From positions 294,446-358,445 of the forward strand of contig MU405230.1 in NCBI GenBank assembly GCA_022836615.1: a stretch of DNA of 64,000 nt, read 5' to 3'. The notes below the pieces were generated by a model. That model saw only the letters and a program-made list of their open reading frames with translations, did not search any database and was not told the origin of the DNA. The stretch comes from Annulohypoxylon bovei var. microspora. Its lineage: Eukaryota; Ascomycota; Sordariomycetes; Xylariales; Hypoxylaceae. Shown piece by piece: positions 22,204 to 33,700 of the stretch. How positions within the stretch are numbered: position 1 is the stretch's first letter; the number at the start of each line of letters is the position of its first letter. The translations under genes were made by a program, and so were the position numbers.

Positions 22204-24147
22204 ATGACCCAATCCCCTTCTACACTTTACACAATGAGTAAATCATCGGGCACCATGAATCCTTCCCAGAACATTCATACATTGCGGTGCACTTACAGCG
22301 ACGGGAAGCAGTACGATGAGACACGCTTCCCGGCTGAGCACAAGCTCGCCGATGAAGCAACTTTGAGGAACTACTGTAATCGTATGGGAGCCTTATTAGG
22401 GGATCAATTGTTCCCTGGAGATTGTATGTCAACTCTTCATCGTGTAATGCAACGTACTAATTTCTACTAGCTCAAACATTTTTCACCTTAGATGCATTGC
22501 CGGAGCATTACCATCTTCGAGTCAAGGCTCGTGTCGAAAGTAAGCAAATCTCACACTACCTACTGGGTATATCCATTACTTTACTAACATAATCTACCTA
22601 CTGAAGGCAAAACTCGTCAAGATGTTTATCTGTATGGGTATCCAGATTCTGAAGACGAGAAGAAGGCACCACGAAAGCAACCTGGCTTGAAATGCTTTCG
22701 GTCCACCAATGAGTTTTTTGATCACATCTGGTGGCTAGTAACGGACCCAACGAAAAACCGACAAAATTGCGGTTGTAAGTTCTGCAAGCCGTCTGGTGGA
22801 GCTCTAGAAGAGGCACAGAGTGCTGCAGCTTCAAGTCAGGCCAAGTCCAGTCCCCTCCCGGCCCATATGACCATAGGACGAAGTGCCTCACCAGCACTGG
22901 CTCCCGCGCCTAATGGAAGTTCAAGAACCTCAACAAAGAAGACCGGCGCTACCGCTTCGAAGACTAAGGCAGCCCCATCATCCTTGGTACCCCCGGCGCA
23001 ACCATTAGCACGACCCGGAGCACAACCCGCAGCAAAACCCGCAGCACAGTTAGAGGCGCAATTCGCAGCTCAGCTATCGGTGCAGCCGCAAACCGTGGTG
23101 CAACCCATGGTGCAGACTCAGCCGGATGAATCTGCCCTGTTCAGAGAAGGCGAAGTAGTATGGTATCGAAAGCAGGGTAGTACCTTTCGCCTAGGTATTA
23201 TTCTTGAAAACATCCCTGGAAATCCTACCACCCCGACACCTACCATGAGCAGAATCAAGCCGCTTGGTCACTTCCAAACAGACCTCGCACATATGGAGCG
23301 GACGAATGTCGATATGCGTCCGTTCCTTACTTACAGTGTACCGCGTGTCCATGACTTGCTTCAGGGCGCTGTTAACAAACCCATGCAAGAGGTTGACTGG
23401 CTGACACTGGAGTCTGAGCTACCGATAGAGCCCCAATCACCGTATGACGAGTCCAAGAAAGCAGAGTTGGTGAGCCTCGAGGCCTCTAAGATAGCCGCTT
23501 GTCGTGTTGATCATTCTTATTCCTTGTTTAATTGTATCAACCCCCACACCTCGTTCAACCAGCAGAGCTTTAGAGGCGTGTTCTTCGGCTGCGAGAAGAT
23601 TTGCATATTCGAGGCAGTTCGAGTCATCGTTGAACAGCATGAGCACCCGCAGTGGGAGGACCCCGAACTCACCTTCGCCATGGTGGTGAAGAACATATTG
23701 CTTGAGAAAACCGAGCAGGGTGACCAAGTTTTCTTTCAAGGCGATATCTGGCTCCTGCTCGAGACCAATTCTCCACAGCAGGCCCCGGATCAAGACCAGC
23801 TTCCTCCGGCCATGCGTCGCGAGAAAGAATTCCGAGACGAGGTGAAGAGACCCCACGGAACTCGCTTCGACTGGATCCTGCTTCGCGGCAACGTCACGAA
23901 GTCGGAAAAATCTATCAAAGGTAGATTCTACGAATCTCAGAAGCTTGGTCCCATGCTCTACCAGAATGAATGGGACGACTACCTAAAGAGCGGAGTCATC
24001 CCTGCCATCCAGAAATCGCTCAACAAGCGCCTGGATTCATGGGGGCCCGATGTTGGAAGAGTCCAAACCCGTCGACGTGCGGTCGACGGAGCTATCGCGC
24101 CGGGGATCCCCTTGGCCCTCGGACCTCTGGTCGTGGAAGGATATTGA
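22204..24147 (+). CDS. Clr2-like transcriptional silencing protein
   Basis: Three exons (22204-22423, 22492-22539, 22607-24147; introns 68 and 67 bp) give 602 aa. The spliced N-terminal region reads through LPEHYHLRVKARVES, DVYLYGYPD, FRSTNEFFDHIWWLV and a CGCKFC zinc-ligand-like pair. This is the pattern I associate with the cryptic loci regulator 2 N-terminal domain. After an Ala/Pro/Gln-rich linker (about residues 190-260) comes the second conserved region (LFREGEVVWYRKQG through FFQGDIWLLLE). In fission yeast, Clr2 is a subunit of the SHREC heterochromatin-silencing complex; a chromatin role here is inference. The exact start is uncertain: ATGs occur at 22204, 22234 and 22255 in the same frame. 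The acceptor of intron 2 is AAG. Confidence 0.75.
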
Positions 24148-24441
24148 GGGACTTATCGCACTCCCTGGCCGGGTCTTCGATAAATTAAACATGGACGTTG
24201 GTAGCCCTAGTACTTGTACTTGAGACTCGGGATTATCGGTCGACAACTTGGTCTACCTACCTTGGTACTGAATCTGGTCATCCCCGACAATGGAGGCAAT
24301 GGCTTTTGGTGAAATCCTACTCGCCTTCTATTCCGACATTTGCAGTTTTGCAGTTTTGAGGAACCAGTCCAACCCCCCTTTGCCATCTGATTTTATTGGT
24401 TGTGTATTGGGTGGTAGTTTAGACAGATTCCTGCACTTACT

Positions 24442-24469
24442 CCTTGCCCCTTGCCCCTTGCCCCTTGCA
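24442..24469 (+). repeat. CCTTGCC heptamer tandem repeat
   Basis: Three exact CCTTGCC units plus a fourth ending in A are tandemly repeated. Confidence 0.6.
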
Positions 24470-27179
24470 TTTTGCACCTTAGGACATTAATTGACACAAT
24501 CCTCATAACTGTGCTTGTACTTTGGTTCGTGATAGCTAGTCTTGTTACAGACACCGATACTTAGTCGGTATACAATACCTGCCCAAGGTACGTATGTAGT
24601 CTTCCAAGATGCACAAGCCCATATTCAAGTTGGAATCAGATACGTCTCGAGTGAGTTCGGGAGGGGTGGCACAGCATATTAATTAGCATCTATGGTATCT
24701 TGGCGATTGCCGTGCCTCTCTCATTGTGCCCGTGCTACTCTTCAACCATCATGTAATCTTAGATGGGTTGTTAAAGTCCCCGATATGCCTGTCAGATACA
24801 AAGCGTGTACATCCACGTGGGACTCACGTGGGACTTGCCTAGAATAGGTCTTCTATCCATGGCATTTTTAAATATCGTATTTTACATACACGGCATGGCT
24901 GCGTATCCTGGCGTACTATCACGTGGTAAGAGGAGACAGTGTCTTGGTTCCTAGATTGGGCAAACGGAGCGCCATCACTGTATGTAGGTAGGGATGGACG
25001 AAATTAAGCCTTAGGCACCGCCTCTTCTTAAAACCGGGTTATGAGAAATATTGCTAAGACAGGTAGGGATTCGGACAAGGCATTTATACTTACATACCGT
25101 ACGGACAGGCATATTCATCTCGGGGAAGACTGGAGTGCTTCTGCCATCCCCGATCCGGTTTGGCCTTACCTCATGTGTAAATATCACGTACGACGACGGG
25201 GGGGGTTTGAGGGCTAGGCATTCGGTCCGCGTTAGTGTAAACGGGTAACACCTACGGTTTCGCCTGACATACCTACTGCACTTTTATTTCCCTCCTTCTT
25301 AATAGCCAACATTATTACTTCGCAGTGCAGGACTGGCCATCGGGAAATTTTTGAAGATTCCGCGGTGTCCGGGGAAGGTTAGGTATTGCATCGAGATAGA
25401 CTAGGTACGTAGATTCCGTATTAATATGTAAATACATACCTAGGCAAGTTTAGATTTTTTGAGAGGCTGGTGATAATTTAAAGACAGACCACGGACCAGG
25501 GAATGTGGGATGACGTTTCAGGGAGTCGGACGGGGTTGTAGGACGGTATGCGGGACGGGAGTTTCCGCCGCCGCCGCGTTCTGCGCGTTGTGACGATGCT
25601 TGTGATGAGGATGCTGGAATGTGATCAACCTGACTTTCGACGGGAACAGCGCATATGCAGATCTGGTCATCACAAGGTTCACGTCGGTAAATTCCATCCG
25701 GCATGATATATGCAAGCTGGATGACGTTAGAAACGAGTCCTACATGACTGCATATCGATTTTTTTCGTTGCAGTATCGAAATGTGTATCTAGAGACTAGA
25801 GTGTGGTACATACGAATATGTAGTAAAGAATTGAGGAATATTCATGCATAGGAAAACAGACTTGTGAACCAATCATGATCTGCGTAAAACATAGGTATCA
25901 AGGATTACCAACTCGGGTCTAACGGCAATAACTCTCGAGCGAGAAGTATGTAAGTAAACTTGACAGCTTGACAGGCTTCATGGCTTACCTAAGTTCGCAG
26001 GTGAGATAATGAGAGCCTGACAAATTAGAAATTCAATTTTCAAAAGGGGACGTGCGTCAGGGGAGTGAGAGAGAGAGGGAAAGGAAACCCGCCAATCTCC
26101 CGAAGCTAAACCACTTTAAAAGTCTTCGGTACCACGGTATCTCCAAGAAAGGGTAGCACGGAAGAATTACCGGTTTAGAAACCCCGGGGTTTCCGCTAGG
26201 CGAAAACGGGATAGCCTATCCAAGCTATCGGGTCTTGCCAGGTCTTCCAATGCTCGAAGAGAAGGAGGTACATACCGGGGATGTACTATGTAAAGAAGTA
26301 TTCCTGGGTCGGCCGGGTCCGGGGTAGTTTTGGGAGGGTCGTTTCTACGCTACGTTTCCTGTCATAAAACGGATTTCTCCTTCTGGTGGGAAGCAGAAGC
26401 CTGTCGCAGATCCGCCGTTCGCGTTAAACCGGAACCCACGTTGGGCTGTCGCCGGCAGTCCGCGGAGAAGTCATTTTCTGCCCGTGCTTTCTTTATCCAC
26501 TTCGAAGTTCGTCTAATTTAGGTTTTACCAAAAAGGGGGATTTTCGCCCCCCCTATAGCCCCCTGTCGGGACTTCTGTTCTGATTAACCCTGTCGTCGAA
26601 CGCTTGGGTACCAAGGTATCCTCGTTAACGTTCCCATTCGTTAAGACGGTACGAGACTTTACCACATCGAGTCAAAGTCGACTATTCGATGTTTCTAGGC
26701 TGCTGGGGGTGGCTAGTATGGCGAACGCAAGTCACGGCGCGTAACGCTCTCTGGAATCGGGCGCCTAAATCAATTATGTAAGATCCAATACACTGGTGCG
26801 ATCTTCTTCGATTCTAGAGGTATGACAAAAGACCACAGTATAAATGCATAATAAAAAAAATGCGTATGCTTGATTCCAACAGTCGTTCTAGTCTCTTGAG
26901 TGGCCACTAAGGCAAAGCCACCCGCCCGACAAGCCGGTTCACGGTAACAGCGCTTTGCTTTTTCTATGGTCACGACAGCTTAGCCTGGAGAGGCGGGATG
27001 TGCCATTCCCGACAGCCTGGGAGCAGCCGCAACCAATCCACATCGACCCCCGAAGCGCCGAGGCGTCTCTCGGCGATTGCACCGGGGTAATCGGAAGATG
27101 GGCGGCGTCTGCTTCGGAGAATATAAGCCAGAGCCGAAGCTAAGTGTAGGTAGGACTTTATTAGGAGCTGAAGGAATTA

Positions 27180-27205
27180 GAAAAAAAAAATAAAAAAAAA
27201 TAAAC
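27180..27205 (+). repeat. A-rich tract
   Basis: An A10-T-A9-T-type run. It could mark the 3' end of an old retroposon, but no element body was recognised upstream. Confidence 0.4.
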
Positions 27206-28287
27206 GAGCTCCTTGCTGCGAGGGAAGAGCCGCAAACGTCTATTGGATCGTTCCTCTAAGCCGACTACGACCTGTCAAATCACGGTTCCGGCACACCGGT
27301 GTTTGATGTTAGTCGAACAGCTCATCTGTACCTCTGAAGCGAAGCGACTGTGCCATGGAAGAGGCGTTATCTAAGGTAGTAAGCCTGCCTCAAAATTGCG
27401 TCACAAGGTAAACTTGGGGCGCAACATCGACGAACACGTTGGTCGCCAGAATCGCCGCATACCCCTCTATCGGAAGGATGCATCAGATTTTCCCATTAGT
27501 TATTAAACATGCGACTGATCAAAGGAACATGCGGTGCGACCACCATAATCAGAGCATTAGACCCAAGCCACTGTCACTGCATAGCTCTAGGGCGGTAATT
27601 AGGGCGAATAATGGAGGGTAAGGTTAGCTAATTACGAACTTGCCAACGCAAGGAAGAGTCAGGAGTGCTGGTTTAGATTTCCCGGTAGATACGAATGCCA
27701 ATGTGCCCACCACAGTACCGGAATAAACTCCATCAAACGCTGTCCAATTTTTAAAATTTAGTAGTATTGTAGTAGATATCAGTAAATGTATATGAAGAGA
27801 ACGACATTTTAACTATATGGTTAAACGTAATAAGCCTCGATCCGATAGTTCGAAGGAGGCGACATTGACATGATAGGCTCCATTGGGCATGCCATCGCAA
27901 TCCGTCAGCAAATATATCCACTTGGGCAAACTGCCTCGCGCTTATTCTGACTCGCACGACAGCTAACGTAATGATATTCACGCCTCCAAAAACAGTCCCG
28001 TCTAGTCAATGTTTGCGAAGAAAGGAGAAGTAGCAGTTAGGTTTTAAATGGCAATGCATGCTGAATATGGTATAATGCGGATCATATCGTAATTCGTTGC
28101 ACATTAGACTCTCGTCCGAAAGTCTGATATATACATTTTGCTCGAATGCGACGGATTTTGTGAGATGGTCGAGGTCGTCTGGTAAAGGTTGCTGGTGCAG
28201 GACGATGCCAATTCTTGAATAGTATTCGGGCAGGTTTGCGACCTCGCGTCGCATTCCATCAAGGTAAGGAAGGCGTAATTAAAATTG

Positions 28288-29397
28288 TTAGCTCTCGGCT
28301 GTTTTCAAAGTCTCCATACGAAGTCGTAAAGCTTCTATGATTTCGGGGTCCGGTTCGGGATCGACCTTCTTTGGTTTGACTCGCACGCAGTCTGAACATT
28401 TCTTATGAGAACAGTTTCGGCATTCGGTACCGTCCTCTGTATTCGCCGGGAATTTCCTTCTGCATTCGTGACAAGCATATACACCTTTAAAGTTCTGACC
28501 GGGTGCATCATTAGGGTATCCGTACGGATACTTCTTCTTGCCGTCCCTGTGAAATGTTAAGATGAGATCTAGTTAGTCCTTAATTCAAGGGTTTACTTAC
28601 GGATCTCTCGGGCAGTCATCGCAACGCCTATGACCGCAATTATCGCACACCCTTGCCTCTTTTGTGTTGGCAGCGATCAAGTTGTTACACATATGACAGT
28701 GCCTCCTAACGCGCATGCGAGGCTTGCCCTTATAGACAAGATCCTGTGCGGCCTTCCTGGGGCGCTTCAAGACGATGTTCTCGGAGTAGTCGTAGCTCGG
28801 AATGATAGGGCCCAACTGCTTGTTCCTTCGAATAAGGGCCTCTCTCTTTTCTCGGTTGACCTGTCTCTCCTCCTCGGTATACTTAACCGGATTTCGAGTA
28901 CACTTCTTGCAACGTTTATGCTGGCAACCGGGACACTCATTGCCAGCGCCGAAGGTTGAATGGCACCGATGACACTCCCGGTGGATTCGCATACGGACCG
29001 ACTTCTCAACACGGAGCACGTCCCCGTCGCTAGAATGCCACTCATTTGGCTTGATCTCCAGGCCGAATCTTGCGCCGAGTTTCTTCGCACGCTCCTCATG
29101 AATCTGTATGCGAGGTATCCTAGTAGCGTTCTCATACTCAAGCCTTGCTGGTGCAGCAGGAGCATCGGGTTCGCTCGGGGACTGTCAATATTTAACAAGT
29201 TACGAATGGGGGATATAAATTTACCTGGTGATGACGGCAGCGGCTGACGCCGTTGGTCCAGTAGCGCCCTTCTTAGACCGACCACCTCTTTTGAAGACGG
29301 TCCTCACTTGGTACAAGACTTTGCCCACACCCTTCCTCTTCTTGCCGTCTTGCGGAATAGGTCCCGTCGCGGGAGCAGTTGCAGGTGAACTCATCAT
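28288..29397 (-). CDS. Protein with three tandem Cys6-His zinc modules
   Basis: A minus-strand, three-exon gene of unrecognised function. Exon 1 is 29397-29225 (MMSSPATAPATGPIPQ onward, basic). The last intron (28547-28600, GTAAGT donor) joins the middle exon (ending at 28601) to exon 3 (28546-28288, stop TAA). In the best in-frame model the middle exon starts at 29143 after an AAG acceptor, giving 324 aa. Three copies of C-x2-C-x(9-13)-C-x2-C-x-H-x2-C-x2-C lie at residues 115-139, 207-235 and 264-292, each preceded by a basic segment (MRIHRE, MRVRRH). Seven potential ligands per module suggest two zinc sites or one site with spare ligands. Nucleic-acid or protein binding is possible. The obvious acceptor (CAG at 29184-29182) is out of frame with the first donor, so the first intron is unresolved. 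A GTGAGG donor at about 29307 would pair with it in frame and give 309 aa. Confidence 0.75.
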
Positions 29398-29671
29398 GAC
29401 TAATTCTTTTTCTTCCTTGCCTCCGCTATCTTGTCGTCGTTGTTGACTTGGTTGAAACGACGAATTATTCGAGTGGCAGTGGCTTGTATGAGGTGGTTGG
29501 TGAATATTATTTGCGAAGCCTCAAATTACTGAGCCCTACCCGAGTCAAGCCGCGCAACCATGTGTTTTGCACCTGAGACAACAAGGGCAGGACCAGAGTC
29601 GAGGTGCCTGCCTCTTTTCTTGACGACGATTATTGACTGGAATATTTAGAACCAGTAGCCTCCGAGGTTAA

Positions 29672-29878
29672 ACATGCGAGAACAATGGCGTAGTCGTTTT
29701 TGAATATCGATATAAGCTCCTGGGTTACGACTTAGATATCAAGGCCATTGAAATCGATGGCCAAGTCGTCCTCCCTCCCAATTACTACTTCAGACAGCAA
29801 GGAAATGTCACTCAGTGGGCACACGGATGCGACAGTGATGGTGAGGTAGCTCAAGGACCAAAGCAAAACATCAATTGA
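29672..29878 (+). pseudogene. Possible terminal exon or coding relic
   Basis: An open frame without ATG runs from just after an in-frame TAA (29669-29671) to TGA (29876-29878). It reads as plausible protein (VVVFEYRYKLLGYDLDIKAI, then DGQVVLPPNYYFRQQG and WAHGCDSDGE). A possible acceptor-like AG lies at 29679-29680. No upstream exon and no family were recognised. Confidence 0.3.
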
Positions 29879-30677
29879 AGTTTCTGCTGGTAATTAGTAG
29901 TGTCGACAAATCCAGGGTGAGCTGGACGAGAAGTGAAAAAGAAGGGGGAGGGAAGAAACAAGAGTATGTAAGAAGACGGACAAAAGGTGGGAATTGTAGA
30001 TTAGTTAGTTCAAAATGTTACGAGCAGTAGCAGTTTGTCCCGGCGCCAGGTCAGGAAGCATTCTACTAGGTTTAAAGGTATTAGTTTAACTTCGAATTGA
30101 TAATAAATAAGGTAAATAAGGTACAGTTTCCCAGGTTCCATATAGAGGAGACGAAGAGATGGAAAGATGTGGGACGAGCCTGCCAGTACCTAGCACACCT
30201 CTAGGCTAGCACCGCAGCAGACCAACAGGAGATTGAACCAACAGACTCTCTGCTCCGTACTGGTGGGTATCGCTTTTAGCTTGGCAGTTTCCACCGACCC
30301 AAGTGTACATACTAAGTGTACTTCGTAGCGTGGTAGTTTCGGTGGGGAGGCGCGCTGCTGGAAGGTACTGCTAGTACATACCAGCATACAGCCATACCTG
30401 CTCCTCTTTCTGTTCAGGGCTCCTTGGTTCCTGCTGGTCCAATTCTATGGATACATGCAACGGCGGACAGTTCTACCGTGTAGGTACCTCGGCATACTGT
30501 ATGTGGGCAAGGTATCTCCCATACGGTAAAGATATCCATGCATTTACCAAACCATGAAAGGGCTCGGCTACAGGAGACAGACCACTGGGCGAACACCTGT
30601 ACAGCATGATCATGGGGCGGAAGTTGAAGAAAAATGGGGGCCTTTTGCGATACGCGGAGAAGAGACTCAAGCGAGAA

Positions 30678-30723
30678 GGCTGTCGGGGCTGTCGGGGCTG
30701 TCAGGGCTGTCTAGGGCTGTCTG
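30678..30723 (+). repeat. GGGCTGTC minisatellite
   Basis: Five imperfect 9-10-bp units with a common GGCTGTC core stand in tandem. Confidence 0.65.
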
Positions 30724-33700
30724 CTAGGTAGGTAGTTGTTGTTGCCCAACGATCAGGGCTCTTATTAATTATCAGGCGTTTATGTCATCAATTAGAACAA
30801 TAATCAGTTCGTCTATGTATGAACGAGATCCATTCCCATCGATTCTATCCAAACGGAGGTATCATCATGTCGGCTGCTAATTACTAGCTTACGGTAGCCC
30901 ATCGATATTGGTTTAGTGTAATATGGCAACCAAGGGTTTATTCGGTAGCGTCCCTCGGGTTGTTACTTCAACCCTCCAGGGCTGCTTCCAGCGGTGCGGC
31001 TTTGGGGTCTCCAGACCTACCAGTCGCTAATGAGAATGGAACTTTTGCAATCTTAGGCACCTGGTAGTGGTAAATCATACACACATCCAGCATGTCGGTA
31101 CCATCCAATGCCCAGGTGTCCAGCGAGCAGACACACTTCAGTAGTCCGGTCCAGGAGTGAGAGGAGTTTTTTTTTATCCACTGTAAAAACGTGTTTGTTC
31201 TGATGCTGCTGCTACGCTAATATCTGCAAAGAATTTACTGGGAATCCAATCATCAATCGTAATTGTTCCAGTACCACGCGTCACCAGCGGCGGCACGGGA
31301 ATAGGGATCTTACATGTTGATGACGGCCCATTGGCGAGTCAAGTATTATCCTACTTTGTAAGGGAGGGGAGAAGAAAAGAGGGAAAGAAAAAAGAGAGTT
31401 TAATACAACGTTCCTTTAAGTCATGTATATGCATGTCTGGATGTCGGTATATCAATGTCTGTCTATGTGAGGTAAGGTACCTACCTACCTACATACAATA
31501 CCTAAGACATAAGGTAGCACTAATGTCGTGTCAGTGGGTTGAGGTGCACATGGCCTGTTGATGCATTTAACTTGAAAGTAGTTTGGTCGAATTGAGTTTC
31601 TCCCCGCAGTCACATCAGACCGCAGTCCGCGGAAGAAGGTCGTCGTCGTTGATTTTCGATAGTCCATACGAAGAAGTGCGGTAGCATGTAGGTACGATAC
31701 TTCGTAGTACTTACATCCGGTAAACGGTGGACCTGATTCCCGAGCGGCTGGACATTGGATGTTGTGTGATGTACGTTCCCACTTGCCCGCTTGCTAACGG
31801 TGGATTGCTCTTTCCATTGGGACATCCAAGGATTGGATTGGGAAAAAGAGAAGGTGTGGATGTACATCGAACTACAAACTAAAGTCTAATGTACCTAAGT
31901 ACCCATGTACGGATCCAACTACGGATCCAGCGAGATGGGACGCACCAAGTTGCCAAACTCAAAGTCTCTTCAATCCCATCACCTTCAATCATCTTTCTCC
32001 ACAATTAGTCCCCAATATCGATTCTCCCGCCCGCAAACCCCCATCGTCCCCATCGTCTATCATCCATCTCATTCATCGTTACCAAGTTCCATCGTTTGGG
32101 TATTGATCTTTGCATATCTCTTGCATATCCTATCTTTTTATTCTTCGATGGTGCCCGCGACCAAACCCGACTTGGATATTTCTGCAGCAACTGTCATGCT
32201 CTTCCATAGCTAGACATGTGGCCTCTTCAACGTGGTATCTCTTCGAATTATTATTACATATTACAGTAGCAGCTTTTGCATACAACTGTACTTCAATATG
32301 CAGTTGGTGGAGATCTCGCGCGAGCTGGCTTGCCAACAGCTAGCAGCCAGCCTCCCCTATCGAACCTCTTTAACCCCTGGACAGCGCATTGTATTGCACT
32401 ACGAATTCGCTATTCGGTCTAAGAACCCGACTAAATGGGAATCATACCCGAGCTTTCGTTAAGCTTTTACGCTTCAAATGCCACGCTAGGCTGGTTGGGA
32501 CAAAAATATTATTCACACCCAGCTTGATAATTCGCAGACCGTACCGATTCTTCAGCGATTCGGCAGAGAACATCTCATCTCGTCACAGAAACCATCTACG
32601 GGGGTGGATGCGAGACCCCGCAAAGCTACTTCATACGCAGTACATATTCGAGCCTTCAGCTGGTTCATCTTATTTAATCAGGTTGTTCCAACGGTCTGGG
32701 GTGGTGTGGGCGGAGGGCGGATTTCATATGTAGCGTTGAGCGATGACACGTCGCTTGACACAACGTGTTTTCCTAACAGCTTCAATATGACGAATCAGCC
32801 GATATGCTGTGCGCTTAACCTCATACATTGCGAGCAATTCAAGATTTCCGAGAATGGCTAAACACTTTCAACCCCTTCTCATGCATCGTTCTCGCCGACA
32901 GATATTCCCCCTCTCCATCACCGGATTTGGAAGGCTACATACAAATGTAATAGGCCAACGGTTTCTGCAGCGAATGGCCCCGCACATCATACACCATGTA
33001 ACCCTCCTCGCACTGCGTTGACTGGACGCAGCTCGACACAGCTAGCTGTCAAGAAACTTGATGGTCCTACGGCTTTACCGCGCTATGAAGGGTAACGGGA
33101 GAAATCCTCTAAGCAATCCATCGACATATTCATACTCCGATGCCCGTGGAAAGGTGTTCGGCTCTTGCTTCCTTCCTTCTTCCTTCAGCCGAGTCGATAT
33201 ATGTCGTCGTCTTTAGACCGAGGCGGTCAACCGAAGTCCGGTAGTAGAAAGTTTGTCGAAGATTAACAACCCATCACGGGTCAAATGGAAGCTTGAGGTA
33301 TCAGTCGGCAAACGTCGATTTGCGGTTTGCATGAATTCTTACGTCCAAGACATATCATTACTCGTGGCAAAACCCTTCGAGTTCCAACAAATTGGATTCT
33401 CGGGCCGTTGATATGGAACCACTCACGCTTGGGCGTTATCCCAATGCACTGGAACGCACGATCCCGGCTGGTCGTGAAACCACACTGTACATACTATGTA
33501 TGTATGTACGACCTTCTACGTATGCGACCTAAGACCTTTGGGAGTCAGCCACTGGGCGCATCGTACGTATGTGTCATCAAATACATTTCATTCTCATTCT
33601 CTCGTCAGTCCCGGCTATTCGGTGCAGCAGCGCCGCAGGCTCGCATCCACCTTCTTCTTCCCGTCCGCCTTTCTTGCGAAGACCCAGCCGTACGGTACGC

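Larger units (their letters stand above)
24148..28287. other. Gene-poor region, about 4.1 kb
   Basis: No gene could be supported. The region holds short simple repeats (24442-24469), a 16-bp perfect palindrome (26178-26193), an A-rich tract near 27180-27205 and many short frames without similarity. An 82-codon antisense frame (28006-28254) just downstream of the zinc protein is probably its 3' region. Confidence 0.5.

Noticed and set aside
26900..27205. Possible SINE-like retroposon ending in an A-rich tract
   Set aside because: No Pol III promoter boxes, target-site duplication or second copy could be seen.
28006..28254. 82-codon minus-strand frame just downstream of the three-zinc-module gene
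   Set aside because: Starts at an ATG and looks mildly coding, but lies 34 bp past the stop in what is probably the 3' UTR; no similarity or splice link was found.
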